The notes beneath the pieces are model-generated. The model searched no databases, had not been told where the DNA came from, and saw nothing but the letters and a program-made list of their open reading frames with translations. Position numbers and translations under genes: made by a program. This document shows, in pieces, positions 8,698 to 16,392 of a DNA stretch of 64,000 nucleotides. This stretch comes from DASXAI01 sp963728985 (lineage in GTDB: Bacteria; Actinomycetota; Acidimicrobiia; Acidimicrobiales; Ilumatobacteraceae), in NCBI GenBank assembly GCA_963728985.1, contig CAVSME010000003.1:620001-684000 (forward strand). The letters run 5' to 3'. Numbering within the stretch: the stretch's first letter is position 1; every line of letters begins with the position of its first letter.

Positions 8698-9305
8698 GCC
8701 TCGTCGAGGAGCGCGGCGAGCTGTTCGAGGTCGGCGATGGCGATGTCGGCGGGCACGGCTTTCAGCGCCGCCGTCCGGGCACCGGCCGCCGCGCCGGCGG
8801 CGACACCGGCGGGTGCGTCTTCCACGACGAGGCAGTCGGTGATGGCGACGCCCAGGCGGCGGGCGGCCAGCAGGTAGCAGGCCGGTTCGGGCTTGCCGGT
8901 GGCGACGTCCTCGCACGTCACCAGGACGGGCGCCACGATGCCGGCGGCGCCGAGTCGAGCCGCCGCCAGCGGCCGGTCGGCGCTGGTGACCACCGCCCAC
9001 GGCAGCCCTCGCCGTTCGAGCACCGCCAGCAAGGCATGGGCGCCGTTCGTGGGGACGACGTCGGCCAGGTCGTCGTACTGCAGCTCGAGCTGGCGGGCGG
9101 CAGCCACGATTCGCGGCGCTGGGGGAAGATCGGGGCGGAAGCGTTCGACGGTGGCGGCGGCCGGGACACCGTGGGCGACGGCCAGGACGGCGTCCGCATC
9201 GACGGCGTACTCGGCCGCCCAACGCCGCCACGCCCGCTCCACGGCGGCATCGGAGTCGACCAGCGTGCCGTCCATGTCGAGGAGTACCGCCCGCACGCCG
9301 TCCAC
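8694..9305 (-). CDS. HAD-superfamily phosphatase (HAD-IA, phosphoglycolate/sugar-phosphatase-like)
   Basis: Cytoplasmic phosphohydrolase of 203 residues. Motif I is LLDMDGTLVDSD (nucleophile and acid Asp), motif II is VVTSAD, motif III Lys is in TGKPEPACY, and motif IV is CLVVEDAPAG. The C1-type helical cap between motifs I and II places it in the HAD-IA group with sugar phosphatases, beta-phosphoglucomutase and phosphoglycolate phosphatase. The substrate is not deducible. The start is GTG 9305. The gene is divergent from the DUF3052 gene, with 38 bases between starts. Confidence 0.86.
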   Translation of the reverse strand: MDGVRAVLLDMDGTLVDSDAAVERAWRRWAAEYAVDADAVLAVAHGVPAAATVERFRPDLPPAPRIVAAARQLELQYDDLADVVPTNGAHALLAVLERRGLPWAVVTSADRPLAAARLGAAGIVAPVLVTCEDVATGKPEPACYLLAARRLGVAITDCLVVEDAPAGVAAGAAAGARTAALKAVPADIAIADLEQLAALLDEA

Positions 9306-9331
9306 GGCGCCATGTTGGCCGCCCGGGCGCG

Positions 9332-9337
9332 TACGGT
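9332..9337 (+). promoter_or_regulatory. -10 box of the DUF3052 gene
   Basis: TACGGT six bases before ATG 9344, leaving no room for a ribosome site; a leaderless transcript is expected. Confidence 0.5.
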
Positions 9338-9343
9338 GCGGCC

Positions 9344-9754
9344 ATGGCCGGCTACTCGGGCACGCCGCTCGCCAAGAAGCTCGGCATCAAGGACGGCATG
9401 GTGCTCGCCGCGCCCGGCGCGCCCGACGGCTTCCCGGCGCTGCTCGAGCCCTTGCCCGCCGATGTGACGTGGAAGCGCCAGCTGCGGGCGCCGGTCGACG
9501 TCGCTGTCGCCTTCTTCACCGCGCGTGCCGACGTGACCAAGCGGTGGCCGGCGCTCACCAGCGCCGTCGGGCTCCACGGCGTCGTGTGGGTGGCGTGGCC
9601 GAAGAAGTCGTCGGGCGTAGCCACCGACCTGACCGAGGACACGTTCCGCGAGCTGCTGCTGCCGACCGGCTGGGTGGACACCAAGGTGTGCGCCATCGAC
9701 GACACGTGGTCGGGCCTGAAGTTCGTGCTCCGCAAGGAGCTCCGCTCGAACTGA
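9344..9754 (+). CDS. DUF3052 family protein
   Basis: Protein of 136 residues recognised from its opening MAGYSGTPLAKKLGIKDG, which is typical of the actinobacterial DUF3052 family. It continues with a VAFFTARADVTKRWPAL segment, a central VVWVAWPKKSSG strand-loop, and a C-terminal DDTWSGLKFVLRKELR. The function is unknown; the KK..G loop and the small alpha/beta layout do not identify an enzyme. No signal peptide or membrane segment is visible, so it is probably cytoplasmic. The stop at 9752-9754 abuts a repeat shared with another convergent gap at 20.68 kb. Confidence 0.82.
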   Translation: MAGYSGTPLAKKLGIKDGMVLAAPGAPDGFPALLEPLPADVTWKRQLRAPVDVAVAFFTARADVTKRWPALTSAVGLHGVVWVAWPKKSSGVATDLTEDTFRELLLPTGWVDTKVCAIDDTWSGLKFVLRKELRSN

Positions 9755-9800
9755 TGCGCGATGTGCCACGCATATCGGGTCGAGGCTCGTCAGTTCGTCA
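9754..9800. repeat. Dispersed repeat R2, copy A (convergent gap)
   Basis: A 47-base segment that matches 20681-20727 at 40 positions. Both copies lie between two converging genes and preserve a hairpin ATGCG (9754-9758) / CGCAT (9769-9773); two of the seven differences fall inside the loop. The right end includes the stop codon of the MBL-fold gene. It could be a bidirectional terminator or a repetitive element. Confidence 0.6.
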
Positions 9801-10580
9801 GGAGATGACCCACTGGCGCTTGCCGTTGGCGACCAGGAGCTTGCCGAACTGGAGGCCGGGGAAGTGGGCGGCGGCGGCGGGGATGTCGCTGCCCTCGAGC
9901 TCGCGCGCCATCGCCACGCGGGTGCGCAGGGCCAGCTCGGGATCGACGTCGCCCATGCCCGCCCACTCGTCGTCGAGCAGCTCGACGGGGCAATGCACGA
10001 CGTCGCCGAGGAGCAGCGCCCGCTCTGTGCCTGACGAGACCACGATGATGGTGCTGCCCGGCGTGTGACCGGGCGCCACCATGGCGTCGAGGCCGGGGAG
10101 CACCGGCCCGGACGCGTCCCACATGTCCATGCGGTCGGCCAGTGGCGAGAGCTTGCGAGTCGCGCCCGGGTCGGGCCCCACGAAGTGCTGCCAGTCCCGC
10201 TCGTCGCACCGGTACGTGGCGTTGGCGAACACCACGTTCCCCTGCTGCGTGGCCCAACCGACGTGGTCGAAGTGCAAGTGGGTGAAGATCACGTCGCTGA
10301 CTTCTTCGGGGGCGATGCCGTAGGCGGCGAGGCTGGTGAGGAACGCCCCGCCATGGAACGGCGGGCTGTCGACGCGCCCGACCCCGCAGTCGATCAGCAC
10401 GACCCGCTCCGCCGAGCGCACGACGAAGCCGCCGAGGGCCAGCTCCAGCTCGTCGTCGCTGTTGAGGAACTGGCGGTGCGGCAACCACGCTTCCTCGGGC
10501 ATGCTCAGGAACGGATCGCTGATCGGGAACCGCGCCAGTCCGTCGAGCACGGGCAGGATCTCGAGGTCGCCTACGCGCAT
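9798..10580 (-). CDS. MBL-fold metallo-hydrolase
   Basis: Metallo-beta-lactamase fold hydrolase of 260 residues. The metal site motif THLHFDHVG near residue 97 supplies HxHxDH. The later metal ligands are likely the His in VAPGHTPGS and a His following the LLLGDVVHCP strand, and the C-terminal His is in AAAHFPG. The pattern resembles the lactonase/AttM-like branch (quorum-quenching lactonases and related hydrolases), but the substrate cannot be told. No signal peptide is seen, so it is cytoplasmic. ATG 10580 is preceded by TAGGGT six bases away. Confidence 0.85.
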   Translation of the reverse strand: MRVGDLEILPVLDGLARFPISDPFLSMPEEAWLPHRQFLNSDDELELALGGFVVRSAERVVLIDCGVGRVDSPPFHGGAFLTSLAAYGIAPEEVSDVIFTHLHFDHVGWATQQGNVVFANATYRCDERDWQHFVGPDPGATRKLSPLADRMDMWDASGPVLPGLDAMVAPGHTPGSTIIVVSSGTERALLLGDVVHCPVELLDDEWAGMGDVDPELALRTRVAMARELEGSDIPAAAAHFPGLQFGKLLVANGKRQWVIS

Positions 10581-10586
10581 CGCCGC

Positions 10587-10592
10587 ACCCTA
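10587..10592 (-). promoter_or_regulatory. -10 box of the MBL-fold gene
   Basis: TAGGGT on the minus strand, six bases before ATG 10580; leaderless geometry. Confidence 0.45.
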
Positions 10593-10612
10593 GGCCCAGT
10601 GCGTCGCGGCCG

Positions 10613-11614
10613 TCACTCCGGAGCGAGCAGCGGGTCCACGTACACCGGGCGCAGCGCGGCCAAGTAGGCGCGTGCGGCCGGCTCGGGATCGGCGGTGCGG
10701 GAATCGGCGAACTCGCCGCCGAGCGCCGGCGGGGCGTCGTCACGACGGGCCCGGCGTCGCCACGGGAAACGCCGGCCGCGCACCTCGGCGTCCTGATCGA
10801 GCTCGTCAGGATCGGGCTCGGGCAGTGGCAGGTACAGCTGGCAGTTCGGGCACCAGTACGTGACCCGCGCTTGCTCGCCGTGCTTGCGCACCTCGATCGG
10901 TGTGCTGCAGCGCAGGCACGGCTTGCCGAAGCGTCCGTAGACCGCCAGCCCCTCGGGGCTGCCCGTGCTCGTCACGCGCGTGGGCGTGTCGAGGTTGGCG
11001 CGCAGCAGACCGGCGGCCACCTCGATGAGGCGAGTGCGCTGGCCCGTGTCGAGGGCACCGACGGGCGTGAACGGATCGAGCTCGCACGCCCACAGCACCT
11101 CGGACTTGTAGACGTTGCCGACGCCGCACGCGACGCGCTGGTCGAGCAACGCCTCTGCGGCGGTGAGCTCGCGGTCGCAGTAGCGGGCCATGCGGGCGAC
11201 GCAGTCGGCGATGTCGGCGTCTTCCTTGCACAGGTCCGGGCCGAGACTGCCGGCGACGGGATGGCGGGTGAGCGCACCGGCCCGGTACGTCTCCACGACC
11301 GGCGCCGAGAAGCACACCGCCTGCCAGCCGGGCACCTCGATCACGACCCGCATCTGCTTCGAGCTCTTGCGCCAGTGCTCGCCCGGTCGGTACAGGTGCC
11401 AGGAGCCCGACATGCGCATGTGCGTGTGCAGCACGCAGCCGTCGTCCCAGCCGATCTCGAGGTGCTTGCCCCGACTCTCGACGCGCTCGATGACGGAGCC
11501 GGGCGCGGGCATGATGCCTTCCAGCCGCGGCGCCTGGAACGCCGTGGTGGCCTTGCCGATCAACGCCGAGCGCAGCGCCGCGGCAGTGCGGTGGATCGTG
11601 TCGCCCTCCGGCAC
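10613..11614 (-). CDS. Fpg/Nei-family DNA glycosylase/AP lyase (Nei-type)
   Basis: Base-excision repair enzyme that removes oxidised bases and cuts the abasic site. It opens with PEGDTIH right after the initiator: the catalytic Pro2 and Glu3 in the Nei (endonuclease VIII) variant. A helix-two-turn-helix follows, with LLDQRVACGVGNVYKSEVLW around residue 160. A zinc finger (CLRC ... CPNC, roughly residues 235-258) ends the family core. A charged tail of about 70 residues rich in Arg, Asp and Pro continues beyond the finger, which is unusual but seen in some actinobacterial Nei proteins. The start is GTG 11614, with TAACCT seven bases upstream. It lies tail-to-head with lhr, and both are DNA metabolism genes. 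Confidence 0.92.
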   Translation of the reverse strand: MPEGDTIHRTAAALRSALIGKATTAFQAPRLEGIMPAPGSVIERVESRGKHLEIGWDDGCVLHTHMRMSGSWHLYRPGEHWRKSSKQMRVVIEVPGWQAVCFSAPVVETYRAGALTRHPVAGSLGPDLCKEDADIADCVARMARYCDRELTAAEALLDQRVACGVGNVYKSEVLWACELDPFTPVGALDTGQRTRLIEVAAGLLRANLDTPTRVTSTGSPEGLAVYGRFGKPCLRCSTPIEVRKHGEQARVTYWCPNCQLYLPLPEPDPDELDQDAEVRGRRFPWRRRARRDDAPPALGGEFADSRTADPEPAARAYLAALRPVYVDPLLAPE

Positions 11615-11621
11615 ACGTCCG

Positions 11622-11627
11622 AGGTTA
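11622..11627 (-). promoter_or_regulatory. -10 box of the nei-like gene
   Basis: TAACCT on the minus strand, seven bases before GTG 11614. Confidence 0.45.
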
Positions 11628-11659
11628 GGACGGGCGCGCCACCCTGTGGTGGCACACCG

Positions 11660-14600
11660 TCAGTTCCGGAGCACCAGGCCGCGGTAGCCGTCGGCAAAGC
11701 CGGCCGCCCGGAGCACCGGTGCGAGTGGCGACTCACCGACCGGCACGCCGTCGATCTTGCGGACCTCCAGGCTGCGCACCCGCCCGTCCTTGACGAGGTG
11801 CACGATCGCCTCGACCCACGTGTCCTCGCCACTGGCCGTGGCCGGGAACGTGACCAGGTGGTGGCCCCGCCGGTCGAGCCATGCCACCAGCTGGCCGCTG
11901 TGGAGGACGACGTAGGCGCCGGCCACCCGGGCCGCCCGAGCGCTGCCGGTGGGCTCCGGCCACGCCAGCGCGGCGCCGTACGGCTGCGCGGGGTCGGTGG
12001 CGGCCAGCGCCAGCGGCTCGTCGTCATCGTCCGGGTCGCGCGCCGCCCGGAGGCGATCCACGGCGCCGGGTAGGGCGAACTGCGCCGCCCCCAGACCGGC
12101 CACGAAGTAGCCGCGTCGCACCTGGCCCCGCTCCTCCAGCACCTTGAGCACCCCGTAGACGCCGGCGAACCCGCCCTCGACACCTTCGGCCAGGACCGCC
12201 TCCCGGGCGAGCACGCCGTGGCGTTCGAGGAGCTGCACGACCATGCCGTGGGCGGTCTCGGTGGCCGACGACCGGGGCTCGAGCAGTGGAGCGACGAGCG
12301 ACCACCGCCCCGCTCCTGAAGGCGGTCCGAGCCTCGTGAGGCGGCCGGGACGGGGCCGGCTCGGGGGCCGGCGACCGCTGCTGCCGCTGCGCTTGGCGGC
12401 GGCGCCGCCCACGTAGGCACGCACAGGCGCCAACGAGTCGTTGGTGACCTCACCCGCCCACACGAGGTCCCAGAGCGCGGCCAGGAGCTCGTCGTCGGTG
12501 GCGCCGGGCGCGCCGGCACGGAGGTCGGCCCAGAAGCAGGCGCCGCGTTGGGCGAGGTGCTGGCGCAGCGCATCGTGCACCGCACCACTCGGGCGGTCGG
12601 CCTCGTCGGCGGGGCGAGGGGCCAGCACCGCCACCTGGTCCCGGAAGTAGAGCCGGACCCGCCCATCCTGGGCCCCGAGCGGGCCCGCCCCGACCCAGAC
12701 CAGCTCGCCCGACGTGCACAGCGCGTCGAGATCAGCCGGCCGGTAGCCGCCGACCCGCTGGGCCAGCACCTCCCCGTCGAGGACGGACGCGGCGATGGCC
12801 GCCCCCTGCAGCACGCCCACCGCCTCGACGAGACCATCGAGGCCGCGGCGCCCGCCGGCCACGCCCTGCCAGGCGGGCAGGAACCGGGCCAGCGCCTCGG
12901 GCTCGACCGGCTCGACCTCCTTGCGCAGTGCCGCGATCGACCGCCGCCGCAACTGCCGCAGCACGTCGTTGTCGCACCACTCGCGCTCGACGCCGTCGGG
13001 CCGGAACTCGCCCCGCACGATGCGCCCATCGGTCTCCAGCGCTTGCAGCGCGCCGAGGGCCCGCTCCACGGTGACCCCCAATCGCCGAGCGGCGGCGGCG
13101 GCGAGGAACGGCCCATGGGTGCGGGCGTAGCGGGCGACGAGCGATTCGAGCGGGTGCTCGACGGGCTCGGTGAAGGCACGGGGCAGGCCGAGGGGCAGCG
13201 CCGCACCGAGGGCGTCACGGAAGCGAGCGGCATCTTCGGCGGCGGCGTACCGATCCTCACCGGCCACCCGGAGGGCAAAGGCGCGGCGCTCGCGCACCAG
13301 CTGCTCGATCCAGTCCGCGGCCACGCCTGGTGCTCCCTCGGCGCGGATGTCGAGCTCTGGCAACGAGAGGTCGCCGAGGCGGCGCAGCAGGTCGTGCTGC
13401 TCGTCGACCGAGCGGGCCCGGCGGTGCTCGACGAGGCACTGCAGCTCGAGCTCCAGATCGGCCAGCACCTCGGGATCGATCAGCTCCCGCAGCTCCTCGG
13501 CCCCGAGCAGCTCCCGCAGGAGGTCGCGGTCGAGCGCCAGTGCGGCGGCGCGGCGCTCGGCCAGCGGGGCGTCGCCCTCGTACATGTAGGCGGCGATCCA
13601 GTTGAAGAGCAGGCTCTGGGCGAAGGGGGACGCCTTCTGCGTGTCCACGCTCACGAGGCGGATCTTGCGGCTGCGCAGATCGGCCAGGACGGTGCGCAGG
13701 GCGGGGACGTCGAACACGTCCTGCAGGCACTCCCGGCTGGCCTCCAGGAGGATGGGGAACGACGGGTACTTGGCCGCCACCGCCAGCAAGTCGGCGGCGC
13801 GCTGGCGCTGCTGCCACAGCGGCGTGCGCGAGTCCGGCCGGCGCCGGGGCAGCAGCAGTGCCCGCGCCGCGCACTCCCGGAAGCGCGACGAGAACAGCGG
13901 CGTGGACGGCAGCGTGGAGACGACCAGCTCGTCGATCTCCGACGGGTCGATCAGCAGATCGTCGGCCGGGATCTCGTCGGCCGCCTCGGGCAGGCGAATG
14001 ACGATGCCGTCGTCGCTCCACATCGTCTCGACGGCCATGTCGTACCGGTCGCTCAACCGGCGCTCGATGGCCATGGCCCACGGTGCGTGCACCGGCGTGC
14101 CGAAGGGCGACAGCAGGCAGACCCGCCAGTCGCCGATCTCGTCCCGGAAGCGCTCGACGACCACCGTGCGATCGTCAGGGACGACGCCGGCCGCCTCGAC
14201 CTGGTCGAGCACGTACTGGACCACGTTGTCGGCGGCGAGCTGATCGAGCCCGTCGTCGGCATGGAGGCGGGCCGCGGCGGCACCCGGCTCCTGCTGGCGC
14301 ACCTCCCGGACGAACGCCCCCAGGGCCCGGCCGAGCTCCAGCGGCCGGCCCGGCCGGTCACCGTGCCAGAACGGCATCTTGCCGGGCTGACCGGGCGCCG
14401 GCGTCACGACGACCCGCTCGAACGTGATGTCCTCGATGCGCCACGTGGACGCGCCCAGGAGGAACGTCTCGCCGGGCCGGGATTCGTACACCATCTCTTC
14501 GTCCAGCTCGCCCACCCGCGTGCCGTCGGGCAGGAAGACGCCGAACAGCCCCCGATCCGGGATGGTGCCGCCGCTGGTGACGGCCAGGCGTTTCGCGCCA

Positions 14601-16126
14601 TCGCGGGCCCGGACGCGATCGGCCACCCGGTCCCACACGACACGGGGCCGCAGCTCGCTGAACTCCTCCGACGGGTACCGACCGGCCAACAGGTCCAGCA
14701 CCGCGGCGAACACGTCGTCGGTGATGTCGGCGAAGCCTGCCGCCCGGCGTACGAGCGCAGCGAGCTCCGGCACCGCCCACTCCTCCATGGCCGTCATGGC
14801 CACGATCTGCTGAGCCAGCACGTCGAGCGGGTTGCGGAGGTAGCGCGTCTCTTCGATGAGGCCGTCGCGCATGCGCCGCACCACCACGGTCGCTTCGAGC
14901 AGGTCGCCGCGGTGCTTGGGGAAGATGGTGCCCTTCGACGGCTCCCCGACGCTGTGACCCGCCCGCCCGATGCGCTGCAGGCCCCGGCTCACCGCCCCCG
15001 GCGACTCCACCTGGATCACGAGGTCGACGGCGCCCATGTCGATGCCGAGCTCCAGGCTGCTGGTGGCGACCAGGCCCCGCAGCTCACCGCGCTTCAGCTG
15101 GTCCTCGATGACGATGCGCTGCTCCCGAGCGAGCGACCCGTGGTGGGCGCGCACGAGCTCACCACTGCCCTCGGGTACGAGGCCCTCGGTCTCGGCCAGC
15201 TCGTTGAGCCGGGCGGCCAGACGCTCCGCCAGCCGGCGGGCGTTGCAGAAGATGATGGTGGAGCGGTGGGCCAGCACCTGCTCGAGGATGCGGGGATAGA
15301 CGCTCGGCCAGATGCTGCGCCGGGCCGGGCCGCCGGCGGCCGGGCCGCTGGCCGGCTCTTGCGTCACCTGGCCGAGGTCGCCCATGTCCTCGACGGGCAC
15401 CACGACCTCGACCTCGAGGGGCTTGCGGATGCCGGCGTCCACGATGGTGACGGGGCGGGCGCGGGACGGCGCCTCGAACCCGCCGAGGAAGCGGGCCACC
15501 TCTTCCAGCGGGCGCTGGGTGGCCGACAACCCGATGCGCTGCGGGGGCCGCTCGCACAGGACGTCCAGCCGCTCCAGGCTGAGGGCCATGTGGGCGCCCC
15601 GCTTGGTAGGGGCGAGCGCGTGGATTTCGTCGACGATCACCGCCTCGACGCCCCGCAAGGTCTCCCGCGCGTTCGACGTGAGCATGAGGTAGAGGCTCTC
15701 GGGCGTGGTGATGAGCAGGTCCGGAGGGTGGCGGATGAGGCTCTGGCGGTCCCGCGACGAGCTGTCGCCCGTGCGCAGACCGACGGTGGGCTCGGTGTAG
15801 GGCACGCCGAGGCGCTCGGCGGCGAGGCGGATGCCGGCGAGCGGGGCCCGCAGGTTCTTCTCGACGTCGAACGCCAGTGCCCGCAGCGGTGAGAGGTAGA
15901 GGAGGCGGGTGCGGCGCTCCTTGGCGTCGGGTGACGGGGTGGACACGAGCTGGTCGATGCCCCACAGGAAGGCGGCCAGCGTCTTGCCCGAGCCCGTGGG
16001 CGCGCAGATGAGGGTGTGCTGGCCGGCGGCGATGGCCGGCCAGCCCTGGGCCTGGGCTGCCGTGGGCTCCGGGAACGCGGTGGTGAACCACTCCCGCACC
16101 GCCACCGAGAACCGTTCCATGACCAT
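11660..16126 (-). CDS. lhr: ATP-dependent helicase Lhr
   Basis: Large helicase-related protein of 1488 residues, the usual size of actinobacterial Lhr. The N-terminal superfamily 2 core has a Q-motif-like PTAAQAQGWPAIAAG, Walker A APTGSGKT (near 38), the DEIH box in VIVDEIHALA, motif III LSATQRP and motif VI QRIGRAGH. The Lhr-specific winged-helix and beta-barrel region and the long C-terminal domain follow. Family members translocate 3' to 5' on single-stranded DNA and are linked to DNA repair. The start ATG 16126 is seven bases after TAGGCT; ATG 16120 is an alternative. It precedes the nei-like gene by 45 bases on the same strand, so repair functions may be co-transcribed. Confidence 0.95.
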   Translation of the reverse strand: MVMERFSVAVREWFTTAFPEPTAAQAQGWPAIAAGQHTLICAPTGSGKTLAAFLWGIDQLVSTPSPDAKERRTRLLYLSPLRALAFDVEKNLRAPLAGIRLAAERLGVPYTEPTVGLRTGDSSSRDRQSLIRHPPDLLITTPESLYLMLTSNARETLRGVEAVIVDEIHALAPTKRGAHMALSLERLDVLCERPPQRIGLSATQRPLEEVARFLGGFEAPSRARPVTIVDAGIRKPLEVEVVVPVEDMGDLGQVTQEPASGPAAGGPARRSIWPSVYPRILEQVLAHRSTIIFCNARRLAERLAARLNELAETEGLVPEGSGELVRAHHGSLAREQRIVIEDQLKRGELRGLVATSSLELGIDMGAVDLVIQVESPGAVSRGLQRIGRAGHSVGEPSKGTIFPKHRGDLLEATVVVRRMRDGLIEETRYLRNPLDVLAQQIVAMTAMEEWAVPELAALVRRAAGFADITDDVFAAVLDLLAGRYPSEEFSELRPRVVWDRVADRVRARDGAKRLAVTSGGTIPDRGLFGVFLPDGTRVGELDEEMVYESRPGETFLLGASTWRIEDITFERVVVTPAPGQPGKMPFWHGDRPGRPLELGRALGAFVREVRQQEPGAAAARLHADDGLDQLAADNVVQYVLDQVEAAGVVPDDRTVVVERFRDEIGDWRVCLLSPFGTPVHAPWAMAIERRLSDRYDMAVETMWSDDGIVIRLPEAADEIPADDLLIDPSEIDELVVSTLPSTPLFSSRFRECAARALLLPRRRPDSRTPLWQQRQRAADLLAVAAKYPSFPILLEASRECLQDVFDVPALRTVLADLRSRKIRLVSVDTQKASPFAQSLLFNWIAAYMYEGDAPLAERRAAALALDRDLLRELLGAEELRELIDPEVLADLELELQCLVEHRRARSVDEQHDLLRRLGDLSLPELDIRAEGAPGVAADWIEQLVRERRAFALRVAGEDRYAAAEDAARFRDALGAALPLGLPRAFTEPVEHPLESLVARYARTHGPFLAAAAARRLGVTVERALGALQALETDGRIVRGEFRPDGVEREWCDNDVLRQLRRRSIAALRKEVEPVEPEALARFLPAWQGVAGGRRGLDGLVEAVGVLQGAAIAASVLDGEVLAQRVGGYRPADLDALCTSGELVWVGAGPLGAQDGRVRLYFRDQVAVLAPRPADEADRPSGAVHDALRQHLAQRGACFWADLRAGAPGATDDELLAALWDLVWAGEVTNDSLAPVRAYVGGAAAKRSGSSGRRPPSRPRPGRLTRLGPPSGAGRWSLVAPLLEPRSSATETAHGMVVQLLERHGVLAREAVLAEGVEGGFAGVYGVLKVLEERGQVRRGYFVAGLGAAQFALPGAVDRLRAARDPDDDDEPLALAATDPAQPYGAALAWPEPTGSARAARVAGAYVVLHSGQLVAWLDRRGHHLVTFPATASGEDTWVEAIVHLVKDGRVRSLEVRKIDGVPVGESPLAPVLRAAGFADGYRGLVLRN

Positions 16127-16133
16127 GCCGCCC

Positions 16134-16139
16134 AGCCTA
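16134..16139 (-). promoter_or_regulatory. -10 box of lhr
   Basis: TAGGCT on the minus strand, seven bases before ATG 16126. Confidence 0.45.
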
Positions 16140-16194
16140 CGAAGGGGGTGTCACGGAGTAACCGCCCCCGCCTCCGGCCCGCCCCGTCGGCCAC

Positions 16195-16254
16195 CGCGCA
16201 GCCTGCGCGCCGAGTACCGCTGGGGCGGTACCAAGTGTTCAGGCTGCGCGATTT
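16195..16254 (+). repeat. Structured repeat R1, copy 1
   Basis: In the 266-base divergent gap between lhr and the exporter gene. Bases 16217-16254 are identical to 35147-35184 (38 bases, same strand). The element can fold: an inner hairpin GTACCGC-TGGG-GCGGTAC (16214-16231) is enclosed by a perfect 10-bp outer stem pairing CGCGCAGCCT (16195-16204) with AGGCTGCGCG (16241-16250). ATTT follows. The function is unknown; a structured leader or a small palindromic repeat are the main readings. Confidence 0.7.
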
Positions 16255-16311
16255 TGCGCGCCTGGGCGCGTCGACGCAGCGGTGGGCCGGCCGTGACCGG
16301 TGGCACTACCA

Positions 16312-16325
16312 AAACGCTTGCGTTT
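16312..16325 (+). promoter_or_regulatory. Upstream operator-like palindrome before the exporter gene
   Basis: AAACGC-TT-GCGTTT, an exact inverted repeat with a two-base centre. It shares the AAACG/CGTTT half-site with the second palindrome at 16355-16375, consistent with two TetR-family binding sites. Confidence 0.5.
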
Positions 16326-16354
16326 CGGAAGTCCCTCGTCGTACCGTCGAACCC

Positions 16355-16375
16355 GAAACGAAACGTGTTCGTTTC
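16355..16375 (+). promoter_or_regulatory. TetR-type operator before the exporter gene
   Basis: Exact 8-bp inverted repeat GAAACGAA-ACGTG-TTCGTTTC, 21 bases long, ending 17 bases before ATG 16393. The TetR regulator encoded downstream of the exporter is the obvious candidate ligand. A weak promoter TTGCGT (16318) - 18 bases - TACCGT (16342) would place the transcript start at this operator. Confidence 0.6.
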
Positions 16376-16392
16376 TGAAAGGAAGCTGGCCG

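Noticed and set aside
12548..15892. Plus-strand 1114-codon open frame opposite lhr
   Set aside because: Antisense to an unmistakable helicase; Arg/His/Gly-rich with no family features.
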